From Yoonia maricola (lineage in GTDB: Bacteria > Pseudomonadota > Alphaproteobacteria > Rhodobacterales > Rhodobacteraceae), in the NCBI RefSeq assembly GCF_002797915.1, contig NZ_PGTY01000001.1:744001-808000 (forward strand): a stretch of 64,000 nucleotides of DNA, read 5' to 3'. Shown here in pieces: positions 47,580 to 56,663 of the stretch (the first letter of the stretch is position 1; every line of letters starts with the position of its first letter). Position numbers and translations under genes: made by a program. Under the pieces are notes generated by a model. That model was not told the DNA's origin. It saw only the letters and a list, made by a program, of their open reading frames with translations, and ran no database searches.

Positions 47580-49025
47580 ATGGAAGCTCTCACATGGACA
47601 GGCAGCCTCGGCACCATCCTCAACCCCGTGCTTATGATACTTCTGGCCCTGCTGGCCGTTGCGATCGTGGCGCAGATGATCTTGGGGTTCTTTGCCCCGG
47701 CCCAAACATTGCAATCAAACCCTGATGGAACGATTGCGGCAACCACCGGTCCGCTAGGGCTGGCTGAGACAGGGGTAAAGTACACCTTCCTCGGCATCCT
47801 CTTAATCGTGATCGCCTATATCGTTGTCCCACAGATTATGCCTTATGGGGCCGCTGGGATCGTCGGCGAGATCACAAAGCGGTTTTTACCAGTGTGGATA
47901 TCGCTGATCGCGCTTTTCGCAGTGTCAATCATCTACAAGCGCAAGCTGGGCCTTTACGGCAAGCTGTTTGATAGCACCGTCGGCATGATCGGTTTTGGGC
48001 TAGTAATGTTCTGGGTCTTCACAGCCCTTTTTGTCGGCCTCTTCGACATGATCGCCACACATGACTATCTTAGCCAGGTCTCTGGCCTGAAGAACAAGGG
48101 CCCCGGTATACCCGTGCCGGAAGGTACCGCAGGCCTGATCCCGCACTACCTGCTGGGCGGCGATAACCTTGCGCGCGATATCTTCAGCCGCGTGGTTCAG
48201 GGCTCCGTCTTCGTGATTGCGATCGCACCGCTGGCCACGATTTTTGCCTTCATGGTCGGGATTACTTTGGGCCTGCCGGCAGGTTTCTACGGCGGGAAGC
48301 TGGACACGTTCCTGTCCTTCGTTGCGAACCTGATCCTCGCCTTCCCCGTGATCCTGCTGTTCTATCTGCTGGTCACACCGGAAATCGTGGAAACAGGTAT
48401 CCCCTCCTATATGGCTGCGTTTCTGTTCGTCTTCCCGCTCATCTTCTTCGGCGTCTTGCTAAACTCGCGTTACTACACCCAACCGGCCAAGCGCACAGCG
48501 ATCTTGGTCCCAGTGTTGGGTATCTTGGGCTGGCTTTACCTGTCAGTCATCAACCAGAAAGGCACGGTCATCGACTTCCTGCCTGCATGGTTGGACCTCT
48601 TTGATATCTCCATCCTTGTGGTCTTTGTCTCCGTGGTCTTCGTGAACGCGCCCACCGTGTTCCGTATCGTGCGTGGTCTGACGCTGGATCTGCGCACACG
48701 TGACTATGTTGCCGCCGCCCAGACCCGCGGCGAAGGCGCGTGGTACATCATGCTATGGGAAATCCTGCCCAACGCGCGGGGTCCGCTGATCGTCGATTTC
48801 TGCCTACGGATTGGTTATACAACCATCCTGCTAGGCACCTTGGGCTTCTTCGGCTTGGGTCTTTCGTCTGAAAGCCCTGACTGGGGATCGACCATTAACG
48901 AGGGCCGTAAGCTCCTCTTGATTTTCGCACACCCTGCCTTGCCGCCAGCCGGCGCTTTGCTGAGCCTCGTCTTAGGACTCAACCTGCTGGCTGACGGCCT
49001 GCGTGAAGAAAGCTTGAAGGATTAA
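47580..49025 (+). CDS. ABC transporter permease (DppC-type) with N-terminal membrane extension
   Basis: A 481-residue permease, far longer than the roughly 300 residues of typical DppC. The N-terminal 160 residues add about four hydrophobic segments (near 18-38, 62-84, 96-116, 130-152). The transport domain follows with TRDYVAAAQTRGEGAWYIMLWEILPNARGPLIV (coupling motif) and GLGLSSESPDWGSTINEGRKL, a DppC signature. AAGGAGGATC gives a near-perfect ribosome site. The extension is likely specific to this transporter subfamily. Confidence 0.9.
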   Translation: MEALTWTGSLGTILNPVLMILLALLAVAIVAQMILGFFAPAQTLQSNPDGTIAATTGPLGLAETGVKYTFLGILLIVIAYIVVPQIMPYGAAGIVGEITKRFLPVWISLIALFAVSIIYKRKLGLYGKLFDSTVGMIGFGLVMFWVFTALFVGLFDMIATHDYLSQVSGLKNKGPGIPVPEGTAGLIPHYLLGGDNLARDIFSRVVQGSVFVIAIAPLATIFAFMVGITLGLPAGFYGGKLDTFLSFVANLILAFPVILLFYLLVTPEIVETGIPSYMAAFLFVFPLIFFGVLLNSRYYTQPAKRTAILVPVLGILGWLYLSVINQKGTVIDFLPAWLDLFDISILVVFVSVVFVNAPTVFRIVRGLTLDLRTRDYVAAAQTRGEGAWYIMLWEILPNARGPLIVDFCLRIGYTTILLGTLGFFGLGLSSESPDWGSTINEGRKLLLIFAHPALPPAGALLSLVLGLNLLADGLREESLKD

Positions 49026-49029
49026 TCTG

Positions 49030-51102
49030 ATGACTGACCAACCCATCCTTGAGATCGACAAGCTTTCGATTTCCTTCTTCACCCGCCTGCGCGAAATCCC
49101 CGCCGTGATGGATTTTTCTGCGACCGTCATGCCGGGCGAGGCGCTTGGCCTTGTGGGCGAGTCCGGTTGCGGCAAATCCACTGTGGCGCTGGGGGTCATG
49201 CAAGACCTTGGCGTGAATGGCCGCATCGTTGGCGGATCCATCAAGTTCAAAGGCCGCGACCTGTGCGAGATGACGCCAGAGGAGCTGCGCGACATTCGCG
49301 GCTCTGAAATCGCCATGATCTATCAGGAACCAATGGCGTCCCTGAACCCGGCCATGAAAATCGGCAAACAGCTAATGGAAGTGCCCATGATCCACGAAGG
49401 CGTGGGCGAAAAAGAAGCCTATGCGCGTGCGCTGGAAGTGGTCACTGACGTGAAACTACCCGATCCGGAACGGATGCTGCAAAGCTATCCGCACCAGCTG
49501 TCCGGTGGCCAACAACAGCGGATCGTCATTGCCATGGCGTTGATGTCAAAGCCATCGTTGTTGATCCTCGATGAGCCCACAACGGCGCTTGACGTGACCG
49601 TGGAAGCCGCCGTTGTGGAGCTAGTCAAAGACCTTGGCAAGAAATACGGCACCTCGATGCTATTCATCAGCCACAACCTCGGGCTGGTCTTGGAAACCTG
49701 TGACCGTATCTGCGTGATGTATTCCGGCGAAGCGGTGGAACGGGGCAGCATCGAAGACGTCTTCGACGAAATGCAGCACCCCTACACCCAAGCTCTGTTC
49801 CGTTCGATCCCCCTGCCCGGCGCCGACAAAAATGCGCGCCCCCTTGTGGCGATCCCCGGCAACTTCCCCCTGCCACACGAACGGCCTCAGGGGTGCAACT
49901 TCGGCCCCCGCTGCGATTATTTTGAGGTCGGCCGCTGCGACGCGGGCTTTATCCCGATGGAAGCTGTACCCGGCAACGATCGCCACCAATCGCGCTGCCT
50001 GAAGTTCAAGGAAATCGACTGGAACGCCCCAATTGATGTGGGCCCACAAACGGCCAAGCCAGCGCCGGGGCAAGTGGTCCTGAAAATGGACAACCTCAAG
50101 AAATACTATGAGGTCGCGGCCAACGCCCTGTTCGGCGGTGGCGACAAGAAGGTCGTGAAAGCCAATGAAACCCTCAGTTTTGAAGCACGCGAGAGCGAGA
50201 CGCTCGCGATTGTGGGTGAATCTGGCTGTGGGAAATCGACCTTTGCCAAGGTTCTGATGGGGCTGGAAACAGCGACCGAAGGGGAAATCCTGCTCGACAA
50301 TAAATCGATTGGGGACACTGCCATTGAAAACCGCGATACCAAGACGGTTGCGGACATCCAGATGGTCTTCCAAAACCCGTTCGACACGTTGAACCCATCA
50401 ATGACGGTCGGCCGCCAAATTATGCGCGCGCTTGAAATCTTCGGCATCGGTGAGAATGACTATGAACGGCGCGAGCGGATGTTGAACCTGCTTGATCTCG
50501 TCAAACTCCCCCGCGCCTTTGCCGATCGCATGCCGCGGCAACTGTCCGGTGGTCAAAAGCAGCGCGTCGGCATCGCCCGCGCCTTTGCCGGCGACGCACG
50601 AATTGTTGTGGCCGATGAACCCGTCTCAGCGCTTGACGTGTCGGTACAGGCGGCGGTCACGGATCTGCTGATGGAAATCCAGCGCGAGCACAAAACGACA
50701 CTGCTGTTCATCAGCCACGATCTGTCTATCGTGCGCTACCTGTCGGACCGGGTCATGGTGATGTATCTGGGCCATGTGGTGGAATTGGGCACGACCGATC
50801 AGGTCTTCTCGCCCCCCTACCACCCCTACACAGAGGCGCTGCTTTCAGCCGTGCCAATCGCCGATACAAGTGTCCAAAAAAAGAACATCGTACTCGAAGG
50901 CGACATCCCATCGGCGATGAACCCGCCCAGCGGTTGCCCGTTCCAAACGCGCTGCAACTGGAAGTCCAAAGTGCCTGACGGCCTATGCGAAAAAGAAGTG
51001 CCACCGGTGCGGATGCTGGCCGACAACCATCAGATCAAATGCCATCTCAGCGATGCGGACCTGGACAACATGGAACCGGTCATCCAGATCGCGGCAGAAT
51101 AG
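49030..51102 (+). CDS. ABC transporter ATP-binding protein, tandem fused (DppD-DppF type)
   Basis: A 690-residue fusion of two ATPase subunits. Domain 1: Walker A GESGCGKS (43-50), signature LSGGQQQR, Walker B LLILDEPTTALD. Its C-terminal oligopeptide-ABC extension has CNFGPRCDYFEVGRC. Domain 2 starts near 345: Walker A GESGCGKS again, signature LSGGQKQR, Walker B IVVADEPVSALD, and a second extension with CPFQTRCNW. The Cys-rich extensions are typical of this family and may bind a metal cluster. It completes the importer: binding protein, two permeases and this ATPase. Four bases separate it from the permease. Confidence 0.95.
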   Translation: MTDQPILEIDKLSISFFTRLREIPAVMDFSATVMPGEALGLVGESGCGKSTVALGVMQDLGVNGRIVGGSIKFKGRDLCEMTPEELRDIRGSEIAMIYQEPMASLNPAMKIGKQLMEVPMIHEGVGEKEAYARALEVVTDVKLPDPERMLQSYPHQLSGGQQQRIVIAMALMSKPSLLILDEPTTALDVTVEAAVVELVKDLGKKYGTSMLFISHNLGLVLETCDRICVMYSGEAVERGSIEDVFDEMQHPYTQALFRSIPLPGADKNARPLVAIPGNFPLPHERPQGCNFGPRCDYFEVGRCDAGFIPMEAVPGNDRHQSRCLKFKEIDWNAPIDVGPQTAKPAPGQVVLKMDNLKKYYEVAANALFGGGDKKVVKANETLSFEARESETLAIVGESGCGKSTFAKVLMGLETATEGEILLDNKSIGDTAIENRDTKTVADIQMVFQNPFDTLNPSMTVGRQIMRALEIFGIGENDYERRERMLNLLDLVKLPRAFADRMPRQLSGGQKQRVGIARAFAGDARIVVADEPVSALDVSVQAAVTDLLMEIQREHKTTLLFISHDLSIVRYLSDRVMVMYLGHVVELGTTDQVFSPPYHPYTEALLSAVPIADTSVQKKNIVLEGDIPSAMNPPSGCPFQTRCNWKSKVPDGLCEKEVPPVRMLADNHQIKCHLSDADLDNMEPVIQIAAE

Positions 51103-51138
51103 CCCTTCATCTTGGCCAAAAAACTCCCGCCGGAGGCT
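51103..51138 (+). repeat. Dispersed intergenic repeat, copy 2
   Basis: A second copy of the repeat at 15285-15320, with 34 of 36 bases identical. It begins immediately after the ATPase stop codon and lies between convergent genes, as does copy 1. The copies are about 36 kb apart in unrelated contexts. Confidence 0.7.
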
Positions 51139-51160
51139 CCGAACCCTTCAGCGGGCGCGA

Positions 51161-51775
51161 TCATTGCCCCCAGATCACCTGCACGTAATTCTGGGTCTCT
51201 GCGAAAGGCGGCACGCCGCTATAGCGCGTCACGGCCCCCGGCCCTGCGTTATAGGCGGCCAAAGCCAGCGGCCATGATCCAAACGTCTCGTATTGCGTAC
51301 GCAAATACCGTGCGCCACCATCAAGGTTCTCTGCCGGATCAAGCGGATCAACACCCAAGCTACGTGCGGTCGCAGGCATCAACTGCGCCAACCCCAGCGC
51401 CCCTTTGACGGACCGGGCGGATGCATTCCAGCCACTTTCCTGTTCTACCAACCGCAGAAACAAGCCAACAGGCACGCCGTGTCTGGTCGCCGCAGCCTGT
51501 GCCAAACGGATGAACGGGCCGCGATAATCACCGGTATAAGCAGGTGTCACAACAAAGCCCGCACCGCGGGGTGGCAGTAGCCGGACAGAATTCTGATATT
51601 GTTCTGCGGCGCGCCCATCCAAGATCGAAGTCTGACTTTGCAACAGACCAGAGCGGGACATGGTTGAAACCTGCTCTTCCGCCACGGCGGGCGGGATGCC
51701 AAAGGCGGCAATCAGACTGGCTGTCAGGACAAATCTGGGCACGTTCAACTGCTTTCGCTCGTTACGACCCCCCAT
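51161..51775 (-). CDS. Lytic transglycosylase (SLT domain)
   Basis: A 204-residue exported muramidase. The N-terminal hydrophobic leader (about 12-32, ending AVAEE) is followed by a linker and the SLT domain from about 85: VPVGLFLRLVEQESGWNASA with probable catalytic Glu113, KGALGLAQLMPATARSLGVD, DPAENLDGGARYLRTQYETF and LALAAYNAGPGAV. It cleaves peptidoglycan to anhydromuropeptides. It is convergent with the ABC operon and divergent from ssb. Confidence 0.92.
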   Translation of the reverse strand: MGGRNERKQLNVPRFVLTASLIAAFGIPPAVAEEQVSTMSRSGLLQSQTSILDGRAAEQYQNSVRLLPPRGAGFVVTPAYTGDYRGPFIRLAQAAATRHGVPVGLFLRLVEQESGWNASARSVKGALGLAQLMPATARSLGVDPLDPAENLDGGARYLRTQYETFGSWPLALAAYNAGPGAVTRYSGVPPFAETQNYVQVIWGQ

Positions 51776-51892
51776 ACTTAGGCCTTTTCTGCCAATCCGC
51801 CAACCCTGCCTCTGGAAACCTCTCGTTAACCTTGTTACGCCATGTGTCGAAAGCCGGACAACGGCATCGCAGAATCGTGGGAGGTGCCAGGT

Positions 51893-52399
51893 ATGGCCGG
51901 ATCAGTGAACAAAGTTATCCTTATCGGCAATCTGGGCGCAGACCCCGAAGTGCGGACGTTCCAGAACGGCGGCAAAGTCGCCAACCTGCGCATCGCCACA
52001 TCCGAGACGTGGAAAGACAAAAACACCGGCGAGCGTCGGGAAAAGACCGAATGGCACACAGTGGCCATTTTTCAAGAAGGTCTGGTGCGCATCGCAGAAC
52101 AGTACCTGAAAAAAGGCTCCAAAGTCTTTATCGAAGGCAAACTGCAAACCCGCAAATGGCAGGACCAATCCGGTCAGGACCGGTATTCGACCGAGGTTGT
52201 TCTGAACGGCTATGATGGCACGCTGACCATGCTCGACAGCCGCAACGAAGGCGGCGGTGGCGGTAACTATGGTGGCGGCGGCGGTTATGGCGGCGGATCA
52301 TCCGGCGGTGGTTATGGCGGTAATGATGGCGGCTATGGCGGCGGTGGTGCACCATCAGGCGGCGGTGGCGGCGACATGGATGACGAAATCCCCTTCTAA
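51893..52399 (+). CDS. ssb: Single-stranded DNA-binding protein
   Basis: A 168-residue SSB. The OB fold spans about 1-110 ([61 protein letters not shown]). A Gly/Tyr-rich disordered linker follows (about 118-155), and the acidic tip DMDDEIPF recruits replication and repair proteins. ATG 51893 follows GGGAGG at the right distance. No alphaproteobacterial LexA box was seen upstream. Confidence 0.97.
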   Translation: MAGSVNKVILIGNLGADPEVRTFQNGGKVANLRIATSETWKDKNTGERREKTEWHTVAIFQEGLVRIAEQYLKKGSKVFIEGKLQTRKWQDQSGQDRYSTEVVLNGYDGTLTMLDSRNEGGGGGNYGGGGGYGGGSSGGGYGGNDGGYGGGGAPSGGGGGDMDDEIPF

Positions 52400-52404
52400 A
52401 GCCC

Positions 52405-52728
52405 ATGGTCGTTTCACCCGAAGCGCAAATTCTGATCCTCGTTGGCCTGATACTGGCTGTCGCTTATCTGGGCATCTTCCCTACGCTTAAGGAAAAGACA
52501 CTCAACAAGCTGATGGGCATCGATTTTGCGCTGAATATCCTTGCCCTGATCATTGCAGGCGCGTGGTTCTGGGGGACCGGCGTGCAATTCACCTTGGTCT
52601 TTTACGAGACGAATTGGGTGATCTTCACCATCGTGACCTACGCGCTGATCGAAATCCCGTTGTTTCTAAACTTCGCCAAGGCGCATGGCATCCGGCTGGA
52701 TGGGCGCGATGATGATGACCCGGAATGA
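52405..52728 (+). CDS. Small three-helix membrane protein of unknown function
   Basis: A 107-residue protein with three predicted helices (about 9-27, 40-58 and 64-88, the last reading FYETNWVIFTIVTYALIEIPLF) and a charged acidic tail ending DGRDDDDPE. No motif recognised. It begins five bases after ssb and overlaps the next gene by ATGA, so it is probably cotranscribed with both. Codon use matches its neighbours, so I regard it as a real gene. Confidence 0.75.
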   Translation: MVVSPEAQILILVGLILAVAYLGIFPTLKEKTLNKLMGIDFALNILALIIAGAWFWGTGVQFTLVFYETNWVIFTIVTYALIEIPLFLNFAKAHGIRLDGRDDDDPE

Positions 52729-53168
52729 CGAACGGCCTTGATATCAAGCCGCTTTCGGGTGCTGATGCTGAAGATGCTCTGGCGCTTTACAACGAATTGA
52801 CCTTTGGTCCTGCATCGCAGGATCATGCGGCGTTCAACGCCGTTGTCACACATCCTGGAACGACCATTTATGGCGCGTTTGATCATGGTGCCTTAGTCGC
52901 GATGCTCACGCTTCACTTGCTTCCAAATGTGACATGGGGTGCGCGGCCCTACGCGTTGATCGAAAATGTGATCACGGCTGCAACCCACCGTCGACGCGGG
53001 ATCGGCAGGCAACTGATGCAACACGCCATCGCACAGGCTTGGGTGGCTGATGCTTTCAAGATCATGCTCATGACAGGCAAAAAACGGGCGGCCACCGGGT
53101 TTTACAAGGCGGTGGGGTTCAGCCCCGAAGACAAAACCGCAATGGTAATCCGCCGGCCCGACGCCTAG
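52725..53168 (+). CDS. GNAT-family N-acetyltransferase
   Basis: A 147-residue acetyltransferase. The acetyl-CoA-binding motif is VITAATHRRRGIGRQLMQHAI (about 84-104, with the R-R-R-G-I-G pyrophosphate loop), preceded by IENV and followed by KIMLMTGKKRAATGFYKAVGF. Substrate unknown. It overlaps the preceding membrane-protein gene by four bases, and its stop overlaps the convergent aroB stop by four bases. Confidence 0.87.
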   Translation: MTNGLDIKPLSGADAEDALALYNELTFGPASQDHAAFNAVVTHPGTTIYGAFDHGALVAMLTLHLLPNVTWGARPYALIENVITAATHRRRGIGRQLMQHAIAQAWVADAFKIMLMTGKKRAATGFYKAVGFSPEDKTAMVIRRPDA

Positions 53169-54277
53169 GGCATCCGAAGCGCATCCTCCAAAACACCCAA
53201 CACCGTCTCACGCGGCACATCCGACGTAATAAACGCCTCACCAATCCCGCGCGCCAAAATGAACCGCAGCTTGCCGTCCAGCATCTTTTTGTCCTGTCCC
53301 ATCAGGTCGAGCAGCCCCGCTGCATCGGGCAGATCGCCCGGAATATCGCGGATATCAACCCTCATCCCCATATCGCACAAATGGGCACGCACGCGGCTTG
53401 GGTCCTCCTGACTGCAAAGGCCCAGACGCGCCGATAGCTCAAACGCCAGCGCGCAACCAATCGCAACACCCTCGCCATGCAACAGACGGTCGGAATAACC
53501 AGTCGCGGCCTCCAGCGCATGACAAAACGTGTGGCCAAGGTTCAACAAAGCCCGATCGCCCTGCTCGGTCTCATCGCGTTGCACGATATCGGCTTTCATC
53601 TGACAAGACCGCGTGACGGCCCGCACCCGCGCATCCGTGTCACCGGCGGCTAATGCGGGGCCCTCAGCCTCCAGCCAGTCAAAGAACCCGGCGTCGCCCA
53701 ACAGCCCATATTTAACGACCTCGCCATATCCGGCCAAAAAATCGCGCGGTGTGAGCGTGCCCAAAAGCGCAGTATCCGCCAACACATGGCTTGGCTGATG
53801 AAACGCCCCTATCAGGTTCTTGCCACTGGGCGAATTGATCCCCGTCTTGCCCCCGACAGAGCTATCAACCTGCGCCAAAAGCGAGGTCGGGATTTGCACA
53901 AACCGCACCCCCCGGCGCAGGATCGCCGCCGCAAAGCCCGCCAAATCACCGATGACCCCACCACCAAAGGCCACAACCACGTCACCGCGTTCCACTTTCT
54001 GCGCCAAGAGCCATTCAACCGACCGTTCCAGTTGCGCCCAGCATTTCGTGGCCTCACCCGGCGGCAAGGCCAAAGCCTCTGACGTCACACCAGCCCCCGA
54101 CAAAGCTGTTTGCAGTTGTGTCAGATGCAACCCGGCCACGGTCTCGTCCGTCAAAATACAGACATGCTTGCGCCCGCCCATCGCAGCAATTCGTGTGCCT
54201 GCCTGATCCAGCACACCCGGCCCGATCTCAATGTCATAGGCACGGCCCGGCAGATCGACATGGACGGTGGTGGTCAT
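53165..54277 (-). CDS. aroB: 3-dehydroquinate synthase
   Basis: A 370-residue NAD+- and metal-dependent enzyme, second step of the shikimate pathway. Motifs include VVAFGGGVIGDLAGFAAA, FVQIPTSLLAQVDSSVGGKTGIN, EVVKYGLLGD and LLNLGHTFCHALEA, HGEGVAIG with metal-ligand residues. It begins immediately after the aroK stop, the common aroK-aroB operon. Its end overlaps the convergent GNAT gene by four bases. Confidence 0.96.
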   Translation of the reverse strand: MTTTVHVDLPGRAYDIEIGPGVLDQAGTRIAAMGGRKHVCILTDETVAGLHLTQLQTALSGAGVTSEALALPPGEATKCWAQLERSVEWLLAQKVERGDVVVAFGGGVIGDLAGFAAAILRRGVRFVQIPTSLLAQVDSSVGGKTGINSPSGKNLIGAFHQPSHVLADTALLGTLTPRDFLAGYGEVVKYGLLGDAGFFDWLEAEGPALAAGDTDARVRAVTRSCQMKADIVQRDETEQGDRALLNLGHTFCHALEAATGYSDRLLHGEGVAIGCALAFELSARLGLCSQEDPSRVRAHLCDMGMRVDIRDIPGDLPDAAGLLDLMGQDKKMLDGKLRFILARGIGEAFITSDVPRETVLGVLEDALRMP

Positions 54278-54835
54278 CTATTTGGTCTCCAGAATATCAG
54301 GGCGGCTGGCCAGCCTGCGCAGGACGGATAGCGTGGTTTGTTCAATGCTGGCGGTCTCTTTGACATCAATCCTGAGGCCCGCAAGCGCGTAGATCGGCGC
54401 GCGTTCCTCAAAAATCCCGGTCAAGGTCGCCTTCGGGTCCGCTGTCCGCAACAAAGGGCGCGTGTCTTTATGGCGGACACGTTCCCACAGAATTTCAAGA
54501 TCGGCATCAAGCCAGACAGCCACACCCATCTGGGCAATAGCATCACGATTGGCTTCTGCCAAAAAGGCACCGCCACCGGTCGAAACGATCCCCGGCGGGC
54601 CGGACAAAAGCCTGCGCAACACCTCTGCTTCGCGTTTGCGAAAGAATTTCTCGCCATCGCGTGCAAAGATTTCAGCAATACTCGCAGCGGCTGCCTCTTC
54701 AATGGCGGCATCGCTGTCCATGAAAGGCACATCCAAAGCAGCCGCAAGGGCACGGCCAATCGCTGTCTTGCCGGACCCCATCATCCCCACCAGTACAACG
54801 GTCCGTTTCAGCTGATATTGCTGCCCTGCGGCCAT
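54278..54835 (-). CDS. aroK: Shikimate kinase
   Basis: A 185-residue P-loop kinase phosphorylating shikimate at O3. Walker A is GMMGSGKT (17-24); the shikimate site has DVPFMDSDAAIEE and FFRKREAEVLRRL, and IVSTGGGAFL is the conserved Gly-rich block. ATG 54835 (MAAGQQYQLK) is preferred; an upstream in-frame ATG at 54919 would add 28 residues that do not match the family. A TATATAAT stretch near 54919-54926 may serve divergent promoters of this operon and the small membrane gene. Confidence 0.94.
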   Translation of the reverse strand: MAAGQQYQLKRTVVLVGMMGSGKTAIGRALAAALDVPFMDSDAAIEEAAAASIAEIFARDGEKFFRKREAEVLRRLLSGPPGIVSTGGGAFLAEANRDAIAQMGVAVWLDADLEILWERVRHKDTRPLLRTADPKATLTGIFEERAPIYALAGLRIDVKETASIEQTTLSVLRRLASRPDILETK

Positions 54836-54988
54836 GCAAAAACTGCCTTTCTCTTCGGCCAATGCACGCCGAACGCAAAATTTAATGAATGAATGCCGTG
54901 ATCTTGCGCGAAAGGCCATATATAATCCCTTCAACACGTGGGGAAAAACCCACATATTGAGGCAGAATTGTAAAGATTGGGGCAGGCC

Positions 54989-55141
54989 ATGTGGCGGTTC
55001 ATCAAGGCGCTATTGTTTTTGATCATACTCGCGGGGGTATGTCTGGTGGCCTATGCCTATGTCGGTCCGCTCTTTTTTCCGGCTGATTTTGCCGCCCCGT
55101 CAGAAGAGGTCACGCGCCCTGTTACGCTGGAAACAAATTAA
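54989..55141 (+). CDS. Small single-pass membrane peptide, 50 residues
   Basis: ATG 54989 to TAA 55139-55141 encodes 50 residues: MWRFIKALLFLIILAGVCLV, one transmembrane helix (about 5-27), then an acidic tail with EEVTRPVTLE. GGGGCAGG precedes the ATG. The upstream hydrophobic profile and acidic tail resemble small unnamed membrane proteins seen next to aroK in other Rhodobacteraceae (recollection). It overlaps the following large exported protein, suggesting coupling and perhaps a shared role. Confidence 0.75.
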   Translation: MWRFIKALLFLIILAGVCLVAYAYVGPLFFPADFAAPSEEVTRPVTLETN

Positions 55142-56663
55142 GTCGCTCGCGACTGCGGTACTTTGTGGCGCTGGCACAGTGGTTTGTGCACAGGGTGATC
55201 CTGTGGGCGAACCCCTGTCCGCAATTGACTGGCTATCGCGCAGTGTGGAAACAGCCCCATTGTTTGAGCCGCCCGCCGTAGGCAATGCCACAACCCCAAA
55301 TGTGACTGTCACACCGCTGGATCGCCCGTCCAAAGACCCCATCGGCCTGCTGCCATCCGAGGTGACAGGCTTGCCCCGCGATATCTGGTCAGGCACCGCA
55401 GAGGCCGTGCTTGTTGATCTTGTGCGCGCCGAACGCGTCGATACGCTGCCTGCGTTGCAAGATTTTCTCAAGGTGCTGATGCTGGCCGAAGCGGACCCGC
55501 CCTTGGATGCGGGTGGTGAAGGCGCGCTGTTTCTGGCCCGCGTGGACAAGCTCTTGGATCTTGGCGCGCTTGAACCGGCTCAATCCCTGATCGAACAGGC
55601 TGATCCTGATACCGGCCCGCTGTTCCGACGCTGGTTTGACGTAGCCCTGCTGACCGGGACCGAAGACAATGCCTGCGACGCCATGCGCGACACGCCGTCC
55701 ATCGCGCCGACATTCTCGGCACGCATTTTTTGTCTTGCGCGCAATGGCGATTGGTCTGCGGCCGCGCTCACGCTCAACACCCACCGCGTGCTGGGCGATA
55801 TCACACCGCAGGAAGAGGCGCTTTTATCCCGCTTTCTTGATCCAGAACTCTACGAAGGCGAACCGCCCCTTGCCGCCCCTGCCCGCGTCAGCCCTTTAAC
55901 GTTCCGCATGCATGCCGCGATTGGTGAACCGCTGATCACTGCTAACCTGCCGCTTGCGTTTTCACATGCTGATCTGCAATCGACGGCTGCATGGAAATCC
56001 CAGCTTGAAGCAACAGAAAGGTTGGCCCGCCATGGTGCGGTCTCTGAAAACGTGCTGTTGCAGAACTACACCGCCCGCACCCCTGCCGCATCAGGTGGTA
56101 TCTGGGATCGGGCTGCAGCCATGCAGCGGTTTGATATGGCCATGACCGCCCGCGATCCGGCCGACGTTGCGCGCACCTTGCCTGACGCTTGGGCGGCGAT
56201 GCGCCAAGCCCGCGCAGAAATCCAATTCGCCAAGCTCTACGGGGCTGCCTTGCAAGAGTTACCGCTATCCGGTGACCCCGCTGTCATCGCCTTTGAGGTC
56301 GGGCTTTTGTCGCCTGATTATGAGGCCGTCGCGAACGCGGCCCAAGAGGCCGACGCAGGCTTTGACCCATTCTTGATCGGCATCGCCCAAGGCACGCCAC
56401 AAAACCTGCCTGCCAATTCGCGGCAAACCCAAGCCATTCAGGATGCCTTTGACAGCACCCCACCACCGGCTGATCTGCAAAGCAAGGTTGATGATGGCAA
56501 GCTTGGCGAAGCCTTGCTGCGCGCGCTGGCCTTGTTTGAAGCCGGATCAGAGGGTGATTTGCGGTCGGTGTCCGATGCGCTGAAACTCTTGCGCTCCGTG
56601 GGGCTGGAGGATGTGGCCCGGCGTGCGGCCCTTCAGTTGATGATACTGGACCGCGCGACATGA
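55053..56663 (+). CDS. Large exported protein of unknown function
   Basis: About 510-536 residues, depending on the start. The segment KSLATAVLCGAGTVVCAQG is a convincing signal peptide, but the nearest upstream ATGs (55053, 55059) put 30 basic residues before it. An ATT at 55137, overlapping the previous gene's TAA (ATTAA), would give an ideal leader. The mature protein is Ala/Leu/Asp-rich and mostly helical, with repeat-like blocks (ARVDKLLDLGALEPAQSLIEQAD) suggesting TPR-like scaffold repeats. Proteins here are often mislabelled antifreeze glycopeptide polyprotein. It overlaps xerD by ATGA. Confidence 0.75.
   Translation: MPMSVRSFFRLILPPRQKRSRALLRWKQIKSLATAVLCGAGTVVCAQGDPVGEPLSAIDWLSRSVETAPLFEPPAVGNATTPNVTVTPLDRPSKDPIGLLPSEVTGLPRDIWSGTAEAVLVDLVRAERVDTLPALQDFLKVLMLAEADPPLDAGGEGALFLARVDKLLDLGALEPAQSLIEQADPDTGPLFRRWFDVALLTGTEDNACDAMRDTPSIAPTFSARIFCLARNGDWSAAALTLNTHRVLGDITPQEEALLSRFLDPELYEGEPPLAAPARVSPLTFRMHAAIGEPLITANLPLAFSHADLQSTAAWKSQLEATERLARHGAVSENVLLQNYTARTPAASGGIWDRAAAMQRFDMAMTARDPADVARTLPDAWAAMRQARAEIQFAKLYGAALQELPLSGDPAVIAFEVGLLSPDYEAVANAAQEADAGFDPFLIGIAQGTPQNLPANSRQTQAIQDAFDSTPPPADLQSKVDDGKLGEALLRALALFEAGSEGDLRSVSDALKLLRSVGLEDVARRAALQLMILDRAT

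Noticed and set aside
51824..51838. CtrA half site TTAACCTTGTTAC upstream of ssb
   Set aside because: Only one TTAA half is exact; too weak to claim.
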